Below are positions 16,632 through 25,029 of a DNA stretch of 26,065 nucleotides, piece by piece. The notes under the pieces were generated by a model. That model was not told where the DNA came from. It did not search any database and saw only the letters and a program-made list of their open reading frames with translations. The translations under genes were made by a program, and so were the position numbers. Positions within the stretch are counted from its first letter, which is position 1. Each line of letters opens with the position of its first letter. This DNA comes from CAZFVY01 sp964522665 (GTDB taxonomy: Bacteria; Verrucomicrobiota; Verrucomicrobiia; Limisphaerales; CAZFVY01), in the NCBI GenBank assembly GCA_964522665.1, contig CAZFVY010000101.1, positions 1 to 26,065 of the forward strand, read 5' to 3'.

Positions 16632-17840
16632 TCACAGCAATTCCGGCCGACGCATCAACGCGCTGATGCGAGTAAGGAGCCGACCGGCGGCGCCACCATC
16701 GAGCACGCGATGGTCGAAGCTCAGTGTCAGGTTCGCCTCCGTCACCGGGACAAACTGGCCGCTAGGCTCGTCCCAACTCGGCGCGCGGCGTCCGGCGCCC
16801 ATGCCCAACACGAGCGTTTGTTCGGGCAGCGGGATCGGCGTGGCCCAATCGAGGCCGAACGTGCCGTAATTCGTTACCGTGGCGATCGAACCACCGGTCG
16901 CGTCGGTCGGAAGGCGTCGTTGCCGCGCGAGTTCGACTAATTCGTTGTAACGACCGACCAATTCCTTGAGCGGCCGTTGATCGACCGCGCGAAGCACGGG
17001 GACCAGAACCCCATCCTCGGCCTCGACCGCGAAACCAACGTCGATCGCCAGCGGGTGGACGATTTTGTGTCCGATCAAACGCCCGGCCGGGGCGCTGTTC
17101 TCCGCCAGCGCCAGCGCGAGCGCTCGCAGCGCGTAGAGCGCCGGGCCTGGTTTGGGGTCGCAGGTTTTGCGATGCGCGAGAACCGGGTCCAGGCAAACCG
17201 GCAGCCCGACGGTCGCCAGCGGTCGGGTCCAACTCCGTCGCATCGCGTCGGCCACCGCGACGCGCATGCTCGAGGCCGGTGAAAGTTTGTGGGTCTGGAG
17301 GTCGGCCAGAAATTTTTCCAAATCCTGGATGGTCACGCGCCCCGCCGCGCCGCTGCCGGCCACGCCGGCGAGGTCCGCCGCGTGCAGCCCAAGTTCAAGC
17401 ATGCGGGCCTTCATCCGTGGAGACATATAGCTCGCGCCGGTCATATTGGCCGGCACCGGCAGGCCGCGGACGGTAGGCTCCACGCCAAACTTCGTTTGCG
17501 ATTGAGTCGGCTCGGCCGAGTGGCCGTTTTGCTCGGATGGAGCCGATTGTTTGCCCGCCGAAGGCGAAAGATCAAAGCCAAGCCGTGCGGCCTCCGCGTC
17601 ATCGACCTCCAGGTAACCCAGCACCGCGCCAACCGGATAGCTCGACTGCAATTTAATCCGCAACTCATGGACTCGGCCCGGGCACGGCGCCGTGACATTC
17701 ATGGTCGCCTTGTTGGTTTCGACCTCGATGACGTCTTGATCGGCGTTCACCGAGTCGCCGACTTTGACCAGCAGGTTGACGATCGTCGCCTCGGCGATCG
17801 ACTCGCCTAATTGGGGCATGATGATGGGAATCTGCGCCAT
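16632..17840 (-). CDS. Dihydrolipoamide acyltransferase, E2 of a 2-oxoacid dehydrogenase complex
   Basis: 402-residue core subunit that transfers the acyl group from lipoate to CoA. Domains in order: one lipoyl domain (about 1-80) with lipoylation site Lys44 in VETNKATM; an Ala/Pro/Ser/Gln-rich linker (about 90-130); the peripheral-subunit-binding domain (about 138-178, SPRMKARMLELGL ... GRVTIQDLEKFL); and the CoA-dependent acyltransferase domain (about 188-402) with catalytic His377 and Asp381 in FDHRVLDGG. The start at 17840 begins directly with the lipoyl domain; a longer frame to 17981 overlaps E1-beta and adds sequence without family resemblance. It begins 4 bp after the E1-beta stop, so translation is coupled. 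No E3 gene is nearby. Pyruvate is the likeliest substrate, but acetoin or branched-chain oxoacids are not excluded. Confidence 0.94.
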   Translation of the reverse strand: MAQIPIIMPQLGESIAEATIVNLLVKVGDSVNADQDVIEVETNKATMNVTAPCPGRVHELRIKLQSSYPVGAVLGYLEVDDAEAARLGFDLSPSAGKQSAPSEQNGHSAEPTQSQTKFGVEPTVRGLPVPANMTGASYMSPRMKARMLELGLHAADLAGVAGSGAAGRVTIQDLEKFLADLQTHKLSPASSMRVAVADAMRRSWTRPLATVGLPVCLDPVLAHRKTCDPKPGPALYALRALALALAENSAPAGRLIGHKIVHPLAIDVGFAVEAEDGVLVPVLRAVDQRPLKELVGRYNELVELARQRRLPTDATGGSIATVTNYGTFGLDWATPIPLPEQTLVLGMGAGRRAPSWDEPSGQFVPVTEANLTLSFDHRVLDGGAAGRLLTRISALMRRPELL

Positions 17841-17844
17841 AGGA

Positions 17845-18810
17845 TCAAAGCCGGAGAAGATTTCGGGCCGCCGCCGCGATACTGCGGGCGGTGGGGCGAT
17901 GCACGGACCACAGATCGGGATGAAACGGCACCGGGGTGTCTTTTGCGTTGAGACGCTGCGGCGGCGCGTCCAGCAGGCCAAAGCCCTCGACCGCCACGCG
18001 CGCGATCACCTCAGCCGTGACGCCGCCCCACGGAAACGCCTCCCCGACGCAAAGCAACCGCCCCGTGCGGGCGACCGACGCCACGACCGTGTCCGTATCC
18101 AGCGGTTTGATCGATCGCAGATCAACCACTTCAACCTCGGTGCCTTCCGCGGCCAACTCGTCGGCCACCGCCAACGCTTCATGCACCATGGCGCTGTACG
18201 CCACGATGGTCATGTCGCGCCCCGCACGCGCGATTCGCGCCCGCCCCACCGGCATCGCTTCGGTCGGGAGGCAGTCGGCTTTCAGATGGTAGTAGAGAAA
18301 CTTATGTTCGCAAAAAATCACGGGATCATCAATGGCGACCGCCTCCAACAACATGCTATAGGCGTCCTCAACGGTCGCCGGGGTCATCACGATCAAGCCT
18401 GGATAATGGGCGTAAATCGCCTCGAGGCTTTGGCTGTGGAACGGCCCGCTGCCCGAGGTGCCTCCCGAGGGCAAGCGAATGGTGATCGGGCACGGCACGT
18501 TGGTCCGCCAAAAAAAAGCCGCGGCGTGGTTTACGATTTGATTGAATCCCACCGTGGAAAAATCGGCGAATTGCATTTCGATGATCGGGCGCATTCCCTC
18601 GATCGCCGCGCCGATGGCCGCGCCCATGATCGCATCCTCGCTGATCGGCGCGTCCTTCACTCGGCCGGGAAACTCGCGCGCGAGATTCTTGGTCGCCTTA
18701 AAAGCGCCGCCAAAGTCGCCCACGTCCTGCCCGTAGATAAACACCCGGGGATCATCCGCCAACGCGCGGGCCTGCGCCGCGCGGATCGCTTCAAGGTAAG
18801 TGATGCTCAT
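17845..18810 (-). CDS. 2-oxoacid dehydrogenase E1 component, beta subunit
   Basis: 321-residue beta subunit of the thiamine-diphosphate-dependent decarboxylase, forming an alpha2-beta2 E1 with the upstream gene product. The N-terminal Transket_pyr domain contains VFIYGQDVGDFGGAFK (23-38), the conserved Glu58 of PISEDAIMGAAIG that activates the thiamine ring, IEMQFADF (77-84) and PFHSQSLE (123-130). The C-terminal transketolase domain (about 190-310) contains VVDLRSIKPLDTDTV and the GEAFPWGGV region. Length is normal for the family. It sits between E1-alpha (57 bp upstream) and E2 (4 bp downstream). Confidence 0.96.
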   Translation of the reverse strand: MSITYLEAIRAAQARALADDPRVFIYGQDVGDFGGAFKATKNLAREFPGRVKDAPISEDAIMGAAIGAAIEGMRPIIEMQFADFSTVGFNQIVNHAAAFFWRTNVPCPITIRLPSGGTSGSGPFHSQSLEAIYAHYPGLIVMTPATVEDAYSMLLEAVAIDDPVIFCEHKFLYYHLKADCLPTEAMPVGRARIARAGRDMTIVAYSAMVHEALAVADELAAEGTEVEVVDLRSIKPLDTDTVVASVARTGRLLCVGEAFPWGGVTAEVIARVAVEGFGLLDAPPQRLNAKDTPVPFHPDLWSVHRPTARSIAAAARNLLRL

Positions 18811-18867
18811 TAACCGAGTGTCAGACTCGCGTTCGCGGATGAGTTTGGCAAGACGGAACCGGGTCGC

Positions 18868-19896
18868 TTAGATATGGGCTTCCTGCAAATGCTTGGAGGC
18901 CAAGGCGCACCAGTTTTCCTTGAACGGATCAGGTCCCGGCTCGCGTTGAACTTTCGCGACCGTTTCATCGACCCTCGCGGAAACCTCGTCCCGCCAGGCT
19001 CGCAGCGTTTTCTCGTCCACCCACTTTTTCTGCCGCAGACAATCCTCCGCCACCTTGAGGCAATCCCGCCCGAGCGACGATTCCTTGAGCTTGGGATCGA
19101 TGTAGCTGGCGTCGTCATGCTCACCGTGTCCGCCTTGCCGCAATAGCTTGGCCACGACCAACTGCGGTCCACGTCCTTGCCGCGCCTGGGCTACCGCCTT
19201 CTCCAAGCCCCGGAGACACGCGCCCAGCTCGGTTCCGTCCACCGTGTGGCCATCAACGCCGTAGCCCACCGCGCGATCAACGAGGTTGGCGCAGGCAAAC
19301 TGGCGCGACGTGGGCGTGGAATAAGCGTATTGGTTGTTTGCCACGACCAAAATCAATGGCAGCCGCTCAACGGCCGCTTGGTTGATCGCCTCATGAAAAG
19401 CCCCGGTCGAAGTGGCGCCGTCGCCGATGCATGCGGCGCCAACTGTGTCGGTCACGCCCTTAAAACGGCGAGCCATGAGCATCCCATTGACGACGGAAAT
19501 CATCGCGCCCAAATGACTGAGCATCGGCAATAGCCCCTCACGCGGACGGCCGCGATGGACATTGCCATCACGTCCGCGCATCGGCCCCAAAGCCGAACCC
19601 AGATAGGTCCGGACGGCGTCGATAATCGGTTCCCCGAACGCCAGGCGACCGGCGGCGTCCCGAATCAACGGCGCAAATACGTCGCCCTTGCACAACGAAA
19701 GCCCCGTCGCGACGCTCAACGCTTCCTGGCCGCGACCGACGTAAACGCCCCCGTGAATCTTGCCGCCACGGTAGAGGCTCGCGAGTTTGTCTTCCATGAC
19801 TCGCGCCAGCAACATCCACCGGAATGCTTTCACATACTGTTCACGGAACGGAGCGGACTCAGTCTCCGATTCGCGACCTACAATGGTCTGAACCAT
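18868..19896 (-). CDS. 2-oxoacid dehydrogenase E1 component, alpha subunit
   Basis: 342-residue alpha subunit (from the ATG at 19896) carrying the ThDP pyrophosphate/Mg site: GDGATSTGAFHEAIN (158-172) through VVANNQYAYST (184-194), the classic GDG-NN motif. GGKIHGGVYVGRGQEAL (44-60) is the usual entrance region. The phosphorylation-loop position reads GGHGEHDDASY, a variant that makes the oxoacid substrate hard to assign by eye. The frame extends to a GTG at 19944. I prefer the ATG because the GTG adds 16 residues without family resemblance and its G lies at the base of a hairpin (CGGCCC 19944-19949 with GGGCCG 19954-19959). It is the first gene of the minus-strand run E1-alpha, E1-beta, E2, nfo, GNAT. 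Confidence 0.93.
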   Translation of the reverse strand: MVQTIVGRESETESAPFREQYVKAFRWMLLARVMEDKLASLYRGGKIHGGVYVGRGQEALSVATGLSLCKGDVFAPLIRDAAGRLAFGEPIIDAVRTYLGSALGPMRGRDGNVHRGRPREGLLPMLSHLGAMISVVNGMLMARRFKGVTDTVGAACIGDGATSTGAFHEAINQAAVERLPLILVVANNQYAYSTPTSRQFACANLVDRAVGYGVDGHTVDGTELGACLRGLEKAVAQARQGRGPQLVVAKLLRQGGHGEHDDASYIDPKLKESSLGRDCLKVAEDCLRQKKWVDEKTLRAWRDEVSARVDETVAKVQREPGPDPFKENWCALASKHLQEAHI

Positions 19897-20242
19897 ATCG
19901 CAAATTATGCGGCTTTGGCGTTCTGGTGCAATATCTTCTTTCACGGCCCCAACGGGCCGGAGAAAAGTTCGCGGACGTCGCCAGCGGACCCGCGCGACTG
20001 ACTAATCCAGGCCAAACTCAGGCCGGGCGCGGTCTCGGTGGCCCCGTCGCCTGGCTGCCCTCACAAATCAGATTTGCCTTTTCGCGCCAAGTGGCGGACT
20101 CTGGCCTCGTCGCATAACCCCATCGCTGAGAAATTGGTGGCTGGCCACGGATGCCTCCAGTCCCCGCCCGGAAACTGGTTTCTGGCTCGGCTATTGGCGA
20201 AAAAGCGGCCGATCGAATCAGCCACCCTTACCACTCTAGAAA
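19897..20242. other. Divergent intergenic region between E1-alpha and the receiver gene
   Basis: 346 bp between two genes transcribed away from each other, so it should hold both promoters. Visible structure is one perfect 6-bp stem with a 4-nt loop at 19944-19959, in the presumed E1-alpha leader. No clear -35/-10 pair and no convincing frame were found. Confidence 0.45.
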
Positions 20243-21394
20243 ATGGCCGCGAGCAGTTCTCCCAACGATCCGAAGCCGCGAATCTGGATCGTCGGAGAGA
20301 GGCCGGCGGCGACCGCGGAATTCCACGCCCGTCTGACAAATCTCGGTTACGAGGTCGCCGGCGAAGCGCCATCCGGCGAGGCGACGCTTGAAAAAATCGC
20401 AGCGGACCTGCCCGATTTAGTACTGATCGACCTCCGCACCGGCGAGCCAACGGACGGAATTACCACCGCGGCGGTGGCGCGCGAGCGCTTCCATATACCG
20501 GTCGTATTCGTCGCTGACGGCGTCGAACCCGGCGTGATCGAGCGGGCAAACGCTGTCGAACCGTACGGTTTCGTCCTCATTCCGTTCGCCGACGGTCAGC
20601 TTGATGCGACCGTTTCCCTGGCGCTTTACAAACATCGGACCGACCGCGAGCGGGCCGAGAAGATGCTTAATGGAAGCGTCCGCGCGCTGACCGAGGTCCT
20701 TTCGATGGTCGAACCGGCCGCGTTCGCCTTCTCGCAAAAGCTGAAAGACCTCGTGGTAATTCTAACCCAAGCTCTAAAGCTTACGCCGGCTTGGGAATTC
20801 GAGCTGGCGGCGCTGCTCTGCCGTGTCGGTTTCGTGACGCTGCCGGTAACGCTCCTTCAGAAACTCAATACCGGGGTCACGCTCCAAACGTTGGAGGCCG
20901 AAATGGTGACCCGCGCGCCGGAATTTGGCCGCGAGCTGTTGGGCCGCCTCCCTCCGCTGGTTAACGTCGCCCAAATGGTCCAATATCAAGCCAAGGACTT
21001 CGACGGGGGCGGCTTTCCGCGCGATTCCGTCGCCGGTTTGAGTATCCCCCTCGGCGCGCGCGTCTTGCGCATACTGATCGATGTCGTCCGCTACCAATCC
21101 GAGAATCAACCGCGCGACGCCATGATCGAAACGATGACCCATGCCACCGGCAAATACGATCCCGCGCTCTTGAAGCAGGCGATTGTCGCCATCTTGCTGG
21201 CTCCGCCAAAGGGAGCGAAACCGGTCAGTTTGGCCGAACTCCGGGTCGGCCACGTCCTGAAAGAGGCCATCGAAACGAACGACGGCACGACCCTGGTGAC
21301 CGCCGGCAACAGTATTTCCGCTTTCCTTCTCGACCGCTTGAGCCATTTCGACGAGCTTAGTGGTATTCGGCAACCAATTTACGTCCGCGGTTAA
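20243..21394 (+). CDS. Receiver domain plus degenerate HD-GYP-like protein
   Basis: 383-residue soluble signalling protein. Residues 12-130 form a response-regulator receiver: IWIVGERPAA at the start (the usual acidic pair is reduced), candidate phosphoacceptor Asp63 in LVLIDLRTG, PVVFVADG (86-93), and EPYGFVLIPF (106-115), where the conserved Lys before Pro-Phe is Ile113. Residues 140-325 resemble an HD-GYP phosphodiesterase domain, but the HD pair (expected in ...LLHDIGK...) is Cys193-Arg194, the later HH pair is missing (QYQAKDFD), and the GYP loop reads GGGFP (255-259). The fold landmark IPLGARVLRI (268-277) is kept. Cyclic-di-GMP hydrolysis is therefore unlikely; a binding or scaffold role is inferred. 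A C-terminal tail (about 330-372) reads LRVGHVLKEAIETNDGTTLV, as in related regulators. No cognate kinase is adjacent. Confidence 0.8.
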   Translation: MAASSSPNDPKPRIWIVGERPAATAEFHARLTNLGYEVAGEAPSGEATLEKIAADLPDLVLIDLRTGEPTDGITTAAVARERFHIPVVFVADGVEPGVIERANAVEPYGFVLIPFADGQLDATVSLALYKHRTDRERAEKMLNGSVRALTEVLSMVEPAAFAFSQKLKDLVVILTQALKLTPAWEFELAALLCRVGFVTLPVTLLQKLNTGVTLQTLEAEMVTRAPEFGRELLGRLPPLVNVAQMVQYQAKDFDGGGFPRDSVAGLSIPLGARVLRILIDVVRYQSENQPRDAMIETMTHATGKYDPALLKQAIVAILLAPPKGAKPVSLAELRVGHVLKEAIETNDGTTLVTAGNSISAFLLDRLSHFDELSGIRQPIYVRG

Positions 21395-21577
21395 GCCGCG
21401 CGGTCGGGGATGGAGGGCAATTGAGAGCCTGTCCCCGATCCGCGTTTGCGTGCCCTGTCGGCCGCGCCGATGAAACATTGCAAATCATTCAGCCGCAGGA
21501 TTCTTGGCGGAGCAGCGAGACGCGCAAAGAGGGGCTAGACGTCAAGAAAACGGGGCCGAACGCGCGCTATTATTTGA

Positions 21578-21607
21578 TTGAGTGAATGTGGACGAGATGT
21601 GTCTAAT
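21578..21607 (+). promoter_or_regulatory. Possible promoter of the exosortase operon
   Basis: TTGAGT (21578-21583) and TCTAAT (21602-21607), spaced 18 bp, lie just upstream of the exosortase ATG. The predicted start would leave only about an 8-nt leader. This is a weak match to a sigma-70 promoter and is offered as a candidate only. Confidence 0.25.
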
Positions 21608-21621
21608 GGCTTGGACGGACG

Positions 21622-22587
21622 ATGGCGAACGGCAAAGCTGAATCATTGACGGATCGAGGGGCAGTGTGGCTGGAACTCCAAGAGTTCTGGCGGCAGATGC
21701 CATCCAAGCGGCTTTTCTTTAGCCTCCTGGCGGGGTGGCTCATCCTTTTTCAATTCCTTGGGAATTCCACTTTCGGATACGTGGACACCCCGTCGCTTTT
21801 CGGATGGATGTATTACGTCTTCAGCACCTCACCTGACGATGACCTGGGCCTGCTGGTTCCGATCGTGGTCGTCGCGCTCTTCTGGCTCAAGCGGAAGGAT
21901 TTACTCGCAACGCCCAAGCGGGAGTGGTGGCCCGGCCTCGCTCTGGTGGGGGCGGGCGTGCTCATTCACCTGCTAGGCTTCGCGGTGCAACAATCCCGCG
22001 TTTCGATCGTCGGTTTCTTTACTGGTTTGTATGGTTTAATGGGCATGGCCTGGGGACCCGCGTGGTTGCGCGCCAGTTTCTTTCCGTACGTGCTTTTTGT
22101 CTTTTGCATTCCCCTCGGAACGATGGCGGATGCGATTACGCTTCCGTTGCGCGTCATCGTCGCGCGAGTCGCGGTTTTCATTAGTCAAACCGGCCTTGGC
22201 ATTGATGTGCTGCGGGAAGGTTCGCAAATCTTCGACTCCCGACATACGTTTGCCTACGAAGTGGCGCCGGCCTGCAGCGGAATTCGCAGCCTATCCTCCC
22301 TATTGGCCCTGACGATCATCTACGGCTTCGTCACCTTTAGAACCAACTGGAAGCGCGTCTTGATCGTCCTCCTGGCGATCCCGTTGGCGGTGCTTGGCAA
22401 TGTGCTACGGCTCACCGGCGTCATCGCGGTCGCCGAGGCGTTCGGCCAGGACGCCGGGAAAATGGTGGAACACCCATCTGGTTTTCTCACGTTCGCGGTC
22501 TCGATTGCCGGCCTTTTGGGTGTCGCGACACTGCTCAATCGTTACGCTCCTGAAGAGCCGCTTCCCTCACGGACCAGCCCCGCATGA
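21622..22587 (+). CDS. xrt: Exosortase (exosortase/archaeosortase family)
   Basis: 321-residue polytopic inner-membrane transpeptidase-like enzyme that processes proteins with short C-terminal sorting tails (PEP-CTERM and relatives). About eight hydrophobic segments lie between residues 32 and 306. The family active site is complete: Cys218 in EVAPACSGIRS (with Arg222), Arg263 in NVLRLTG and His284 in EHPSGFLTF. It is the single-domain form without a fused EpsI domain; EpsI is the next gene, starting within this stop codon (ATGA overlap). The start is the ATG at 21622. The neighbouring sugar transferase supports the usual link between exosortases and exopolysaccharide export. The subfamily of sorting signal cannot be read from this window. 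Confidence 0.95.
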   Translation: MANGKAESLTDRGAVWLELQEFWRQMPSKRLFFSLLAGWLILFQFLGNSTFGYVDTPSLFGWMYYVFSTSPDDDLGLLVPIVVVALFWLKRKDLLATPKREWWPGLALVGAGVLIHLLGFAVQQSRVSIVGFFTGLYGLMGMAWGPAWLRASFFPYVLFVFCIPLGTMADAITLPLRVIVARVAVFISQTGLGIDVLREGSQIFDSRHTFAYEVAPACSGIRSLSSLLALTIIYGFVTFRTNWKRVLIVLLAIPLAVLGNVLRLTGVIAVAEAFGQDAGKMVEHPSGFLTFAVSIAGLLGVATLLNRYAPEEPLPSRTSPA

Positions 22588-23366
22588 ATCGCGCCCAGTG
22601 GTCGATGTTCTCGGCGGCGGCGGCGATGATCCTAGTTGCCGCCGCCCTCCTCGCGCGCCTGCAGTCGCACCATGTCCTCGGTAGCCCAGGGGTAAAGGTC
22701 GTCCACCAGCCGATCCTGGGCGAAAAAGGCGAAGTGGTGGGAACCAATCAGGTCGCGCTGCCCGCCCGAGTGCTTGATTACTCGTCCGAAGCTTCCCCAA
22801 TCTATCAAGTCGAATTGGATTGGCTGCCGAAGGATACCACCTTTGGCCGGCGCACCTACCACACGCCGGACGAGGTGGCTCCCACGACCATGACCGTCGT
22901 TCTGATGGGCACCGATCGCACCAGCATCCACAAGCCACAGATTTGTTTGACCGGCCAAGGCTGGAAAATCGACCAGTCGGAAGTCGTGCGGATTCCCATC
23001 GCTGAGCCCCGGCCCTATTCGTTACCCGCGATGAAAATGCTCGCCACGAAAGAATTCGCCAACGCTCAAGGCCAGCGAGTAACCGCCCGCAGCGTTTACG
23101 TTTACTGGTTTGTTTCCGACGAGCAGCTCACCGCCTTGCATGGTGAGCGCATGTGGTGGATGGCGACCGGCTTGCTCAGGACCGGCGTCCTGCAGCGTTG
23201 GGCCTACGTTTCTTGCCTATCCCTCTGTTATCCCGGACAGGAAGAAGCGACCTTCGAAAAAATGAAACGCTTCCTCGGCGCCGCGGTTCCGCAATTTCAA
23301 TTAACCGCCGGCGCCCCCGTCGAAAAAGTCGCCTCGACTTCCGCCTTGCTGCGGGAACCTCGCTGA
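22584..23366 (+). CDS. Exosortase-associated EpsI family protein
   Basis: 260-residue protein of the EpsI (DUF3485) family. It has one N-terminal membrane anchor (about residues 8-25, a run of Ala/Met/Ile/Leu) and a periplasmic domain containing the diagnostic motif HKPQICLTGQGW (116-127) after a TVVLMGTDRTS strand. The later YVYWFV (about 172-177) and a Trp-rich segment (RMWWMATGLL) are also usual. EpsI proteins are encoded with or fused to exosortases and are thought to assist the exopolysaccharide/sorting process; the exact activity is not known. It overlaps the exosortase gene by 4 bp. The sugar transferase gene follows after about 100 bp. Confidence 0.92.
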   Translation: MNRAQWSMFSAAAAMILVAAALLARLQSHHVLGSPGVKVVHQPILGEKGEVVGTNQVALPARVLDYSSEASPIYQVELDWLPKDTTFGRRTYHTPDEVAPTTMTVVLMGTDRTSIHKPQICLTGQGWKIDQSEVVRIPIAEPRPYSLPAMKMLATKEFANAQGQRVTARSVYVYWFVSDEQLTALHGERMWWMATGLLRTGVLQRWAYVSCLSLCYPGQEEATFEKMKRFLGAAVPQFQLTAGAPVEKVASTSALLREPR

Positions 23367-23467
23367 GGGACAAGACGACGACGCCCATGACGCTTCTCAT
23401 AGACTGGCCCCCGACCATGAGTTTGGTATTTACCGGCGCCCGATTTTAACGCCAAATAAACCAACAC

Positions 23468-24859
23468 ATGTTAGGCCGGCAAAGACGAATTCGCGTTCAG
23501 ATTCACCGTTTGGTGGATGCCGGCCTCTTTTCCTTCAGTCTTTGGCTCGCCCACTGGGCTCGAGCCGCGTCCGGTATTCAGATTTTTGGCGGCTCAAGAG
23601 AGATTCAACCGTTCGGGGATTACGCTTGGCTGCTGATGGTGATCTTTCCGCTCGCGCCGCTCTATCTTGCCGTGCAAGGCTTTTACGACCGGCCGATGCT
23701 TCCGTCGCGGCGCCAAACCGTATGGCAATTGCTCTGGGCGACGGTCTCGGTTTCGCTGAGCGTCATCATCGTCCTCTTCCTGACCCGTACCCAGCTCGCC
23801 CGCGCGGTCATCATTCTTTTCGGACTGATCGCGTTCGGTTTAATTCTCTTCAAGGAAGAGTGTTTGCGTTACTGGCTGCAAACCTCGATCGGTCGCGCGC
23901 AATTACGGACGCGCTTGATTCTGGTCGGCGCCGGAGGTGAAACCGAGCGGCTCCGCGCCGACCTCGGACGCGATTCGCACGATGACTTGGAAATCGTCGC
24001 GCAACTAAACCTAAATGAATCACCGGTCGAACGGTTGACCGACCTTCTCCACGAGCATTCCGCCAATGGCGTGATTCTCGCCGCGCAACATATCTATTTT
24101 GACCAAATCGAGAAAGCGATCCAAGCGTGTGAACTGGAGGGCGTCGAAGTGTGGCTGCTGGCGGACTTTTTTCGCACCCGGGTCTCCCGCACCACCGTGG
24201 ACGAACTCCACGGACACCCCATGCTCGTGTTTCGGTCCACGCCCGAGGCCTCCTGGCAGGCGTTGGCCAAGCAGGCCATCGATTTTACGGGAGCGCTCGC
24301 CCTTTTGGTCATTTTCTCGCCGCTGATGATCGCCGTGGCGATTGCGATCAAGCTCACTTCGCCCGGACCCGTCTTCTTTCGGCAGCAACGCAGCGGACGT
24401 AATGGCCAGCCGTTCACCATGATTAAATTCCGCTCGATGGTGAGCAACGCGGAGCAACTCAAGAGCGAACTGGCGGCGCTAAACGAAATGGCAGGACCAG
24501 TCTTCAAGATCAGCCGCGACCCGCGCACCACCTGGGTGGGCAGAATCATTCGCAAGTCCAGCATTGACGAGTTCCCGCAACTGTTCAACGTCCTGCGCGG
24601 TGAAATGAGTTTGGTGGGGCCGCGCCCCCTGCCCGTCGATGAGGTTCAACGCTTCGACGACCTCGCGCATCGCCGCCGTCTAAGCGTCAAACCGGGCCTC
24701 ACCTGTCTCTGGCAAGTCAGCGGTCGGAACAACGTAACCGACTTTAAGGAATGGGTCCGCTTGGACTTGGAATACATCGACAACTGGTCGCTCTGGTTGG
24801 ACTTCAAAATCCTTTGCCGTACCGTCCCGGTGGTGCTCCTGGGCACGGGAGCGAAATAG
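23468..24859 (+). CDS. Exopolysaccharide polyprenyl-phosphate sugar-1-phosphate transferase
   Basis: 463-residue initiating enzyme of exopolysaccharide synthesis; it loads the first sugar phosphate onto undecaprenyl phosphate at the inner membrane. The N terminus has about four TM helices (roughly 15-30, 53-70, 90-106, 112-128). A CoA-binding-like segment follows (LILVGAGGETERL, 150-162), then a reentrant or fifth helix (about 272-294) and the bacterial sugar transferase domain: SPGPVFFRQQRSGRNG (298-313), MIKFRSM (318-324), DEFPQLFNVLRGEMSLVGPR (367-386) and VKPGLTCLWQVSGR (407-420). All core motifs are intact. The start is the ATG at 23468. No glycosyltransferases, Wzx or Wzy lie in the window, so the rest of the pathway is elsewhere. 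Confidence 0.94.
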   Translation: MLGRQRRIRVQIHRLVDAGLFSFSLWLAHWARAASGIQIFGGSREIQPFGDYAWLLMVIFPLAPLYLAVQGFYDRPMLPSRRQTVWQLLWATVSVSLSVIIVLFLTRTQLARAVIILFGLIAFGLILFKEECLRYWLQTSIGRAQLRTRLILVGAGGETERLRADLGRDSHDDLEIVAQLNLNESPVERLTDLLHEHSANGVILAAQHIYFDQIEKAIQACELEGVEVWLLADFFRTRVSRTTVDELHGHPMLVFRSTPEASWQALAKQAIDFTGALALLVIFSPLMIAVAIAIKLTSPGPVFFRQQRSGRNGQPFTMIKFRSMVSNAEQLKSELAALNEMAGPVFKISRDPRTTWVGRIIRKSSIDEFPQLFNVLRGEMSLVGPRPLPVDEVQRFDDLAHRRRLSVKPGLTCLWQVSGRNNVTDFKEWVRLDLEYIDNWSLWLDFKILCRTVPVVLLGTGAK

Positions 24860-24867
24860 ACGCGCCC

Positions 24868-24989
24868 CGCCGGCGTCGCCACCGTCGCATTGTGTCGCCG
24901 GCGTTGAGCCTCTCGATTTCAGCGCTGAGCGAATCACCTCCCTTCGACGGTTCAGGCGGCCGGATCGTCACGGCCGTCAGGTGACGATC
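24868..24989. terminator. Inverted repeats between convergent sugar transferase and pgsA
   Basis: Two stem-forming pairs lie in this gap: CGCCGGCG (24868-24875) with a second CGCCGGCG (24896-24903), self-complementary copies 20 nt apart; and GATCGTCAC (24963-24971) with GTGACGATC (24981-24989), a perfect 9-bp stem with a 9-nt loop. A 10-bp palindrome TCAGCGCTGA (24919-24928) sits between them. Position suggests termination for the two converging genes, but no T tract is seen and regulatory or repeat roles are possible. Confidence 0.4.
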
Positions 24990-25029
24990 ACCGCGAAGGT
25001 TCGGGCATGGGGATCAAATTCCGCTCCCG

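Noticed and set aside
17841..17981. N-terminal extension of E2 by 47 codons
   Set aside because: The extension lies inside E1-beta and has no family resemblance; the lipoyl domain begins exactly at the internal ATG.
17764..18813. 349-codon plus-strand frame antisense to E1-beta
   Set aside because: It lies opposite E1-beta, which has complete family motifs. The antisense translation is rich in Arg/His and lacks any domain.
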